Below are positions 6,758 through 7,179 of a stretch of 7,179 bases of DNA, one piece after another. A program made the translations under genes and the position numbers. Each line of letters begins with the position of its first letter. Within the stretch, counting starts at the first letter, position 1. Source of the DNA: Flavobacteriales bacterium (GTDB lineage: Bacteria > Bacteroidota > Bacteroidia > Flavobacteriales_D > Parvicellaceae); the NCBI GenBank assembly GCA_026993705.1, contig JALWSJ010000121.1, positions 1-7,179 on the forward strand, in the 5' to 3' direction. The notes under the pieces are model-generated. The model saw nothing but the letters and a program-made list of their open reading frames with translations, was not told the origin of the DNA and did not search any database.

Positions 6758-6814
6758 CGAGATAATTTTACAGCTAACGGTGAGTATAAGAATAGTAGCG
6801 GATTTCAAGGTGCT

Positions 6815-6872
6815 TACCTATCAATTTATTACTAAACTTTCTACAAAGATACTACCTTTCAATTTGGTACTA
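6815..6872. repeat. 20-base direct repeat inside site A
   Basis: Bases 6815-6834 and 6853-6872 agree at 17 of 20 positions and lie 38 bases apart (both begin TACCT and contain TCAATTT, ending TACTA). They fill the central loop of site A. They could be recombinase binding repeats like those of attI, or the trace of a local duplication. Confidence 0.5.
6844..6851 (-). promoter_or_regulatory. Promoter-like -7 element firing into the cassette array
   Basis: The minus strand reads TATCTTTG, matching TAnnTTTG. A TTTT occurs 20 bases upstream, near the -33 position, where TTTG is expected. Transcription would start about 7 bases on and reach the ATG at 6757 with an 80-base leader. It lies in the central part of site A, so it would travel with the cassette to the right and drive those to the left, a role like the integron Pc promoter. 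Confidence 0.42.
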
Positions 6873-6906
6873 AAACCGCTATTATTTTTATACATTGTTG
6901 TAACCT

Positions 6907-7179
6907 GTTAGGTACTCTAAATTCATTAGTTTTTTGTGTGGGGTCTAGTTTAATTAGTTGCCCTATAGTATGATGTTTACTTAGCTGTAGCACTCTTTTG
7001 CCATTTTGGATTGTGTGGAGCTTGTGTGAATGGCAAATGTGTGCGGTTATCGAACCTATTTTTGCTTGAGAAAGAGTCCATATACAAGGGTGGATTACTT
7101 GCAAATGCAAAAAGCTAGGTAAGCCGTTAGTTACCTATACTTTTGTACTTAAAGTTTGGATTAATGAGCGTACCAAGAT
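6907..7179. other. Region without a convincing gene at the right edge
   Basis: I see no gene I would defend in these 273 bases. A minus-strand frame is open from about 7134 to 6859 but lacks an ATG, and it runs through the opening box and one arm of site A. An ATG at 7164-7166 on the plus strand may begin a gene (MSVPR...) leaving the window. Confidence 0.5.
7116..7145 (+). promoter_or_regulatory. Dyad plus -7 element before a possible plus-strand gene
   Basis: TAGGTAA (7116-7122) and TTACCTA (7131-7137) form a perfect 7-bp dyad, followed at once by TACTTTTG (7138-7145), which fits TAnnTTTG. An ATG follows 18 bases later (7164). The dyad could be an operator overlapping the promoter. No -33 TTTG is apparent. 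Confidence 0.33.

Larger units (their letters stand above)
2959..6777 (-). mobile_element. Integron-like gene cassette array, three complete cassettes
   Basis: Read on the minus strand, three units abut exactly: 6777-5988 (790 bp), 5987-4596 (1392 bp) and 4595-2959 (1637 bp). Each begins with TT plus seven specific bases, carries one or two genes and ends with a folded site whose last base is G. The first ten bases around each crossover are the exact reverse complement of the ten bases opening that unit's own terminal site: 6769-6778 with 6169-6178, 5979-5988 with 4715-4724, and 4587-4596 with 3062-3071. In known integrons this follows from cassette circularisation. Stop codons lie 1-9 bases before the sites. 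All genes share one orientation. The genes are more AT-rich than the backbone at 1-2183. No integrase is seen here, so mobility today is unproven. Confidence 0.72.
6778..6906 (-). other. attC-like site A, upstream of the first complete cassette
   Basis: The arms 6784-6801 and 6876-6893 pair at all 18 positions on the plus strand (16 Watson-Crick, two G-T); on the gene strand the last two are A-C mismatches. The proposed opening box is 6897-6906 (minus AGGTTACAAC). Its partner, GTTGTAACC after a crossover, is not found to the right, so the preceding cassette must continue beyond the window, or this is a different kind of site. The crossover is at G6778. Confidence 0.62.

Noticed and set aside
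6758..6808. Longer start for the secreted hypothetical gene
   Set aside because: It crosses the predicted recombination point; the ATG at 6757 gives a proper signal peptide and the usual short distance to the cassette boundary.
2959..6906. Series of miniature transposons (MITE-like elements)
   Set aside because: The terminal 10-mers differ between units, there are no target-site duplications, the units abut exactly, and the matching pairs follow the integron cassette rule.
6859..7110. Minus-strand open frame of 83 codons starting at TTG
   Set aside because: There is no ATG, the frame runs through the opening box and one arm of site A, and the His- and Ile-rich translation resembles no protein I know. 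It may still hold the end of a real gene of the preceding cassette.
2959..7179. CRISPR array
   Set aside because: The repeats are inverted, unequal and separated by whole genes; there are no regularly spaced short repeats.

Overview
The window reads as Bacteroidota DNA. It is AT-rich, its genes have no Shine-Dalgarno sequences, two upstream regions carry the TAnnTTTG promoter element of that phylum, and the left end has the phylum's usual order of bamA followed by two small OmpH/Skp chaperone genes. Genus cannot be told from what is visible.

Left part (1-2183): ordinary chromosomal backbone. The 3' end of bamA and two tandem ompH/skp genes form one plus-strand operon closed by a strong rho-independent terminator (1446-1482). 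A convergent minus-strand gene for a cytosolic protein with two CxxC pairs (1608-2183) follows.

Right part (about 2365-7179): an accessory region, visibly more AT-rich, in which every recognisable gene is on the minus strand. I read it as an array of integron gene cassettes. Four long imperfect inverted-repeat sites (6778-6906, 5988-6178, 4596-4724, 2959-3071) separate the genes and behave like attC sites. In each of the three complete cassettes, the first ten bases after the proposed crossover are the exact reverse complement of the ten bases that open the attC-like site behind the gene. That is expected if the two ends were joined in a circular cassette. In all four sites the mismatches in the main stem pair as G-T on the strand opposite the genes and as A-C on the coding strand, as expected if the opposite strand is the folded recombination substrate. 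The core sequences fit GTT but not the rest of the classical GTTRRRY, so standard searches may miss them. No integrase lies in the window.

Cassette contents, in the direction of transcription (right to left): a secreted protein of unknown function (6185-6757); a secreted protein with a discoidin-like binding domain and a C-terminal Hint (intein/hedgehog-type) domain (4734-5954); a two-gene cassette with a 69-residue secreted four-cysteine peptide (4212-4421) overlapping a beta-propeller-like lipoprotein gene (3073-4215), with a perfect 32-bp palindrome followed by a T-run inside the start of the second gene; and a gene broken by an in-frame TAA (2365-2928), for which no closing attC is visible. 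All the intact cassette genes encode exported proteins. The right edge (6907-7179) has no convincing gene, but holds a dyad, a promoter-like element and a possible divergent start codon.
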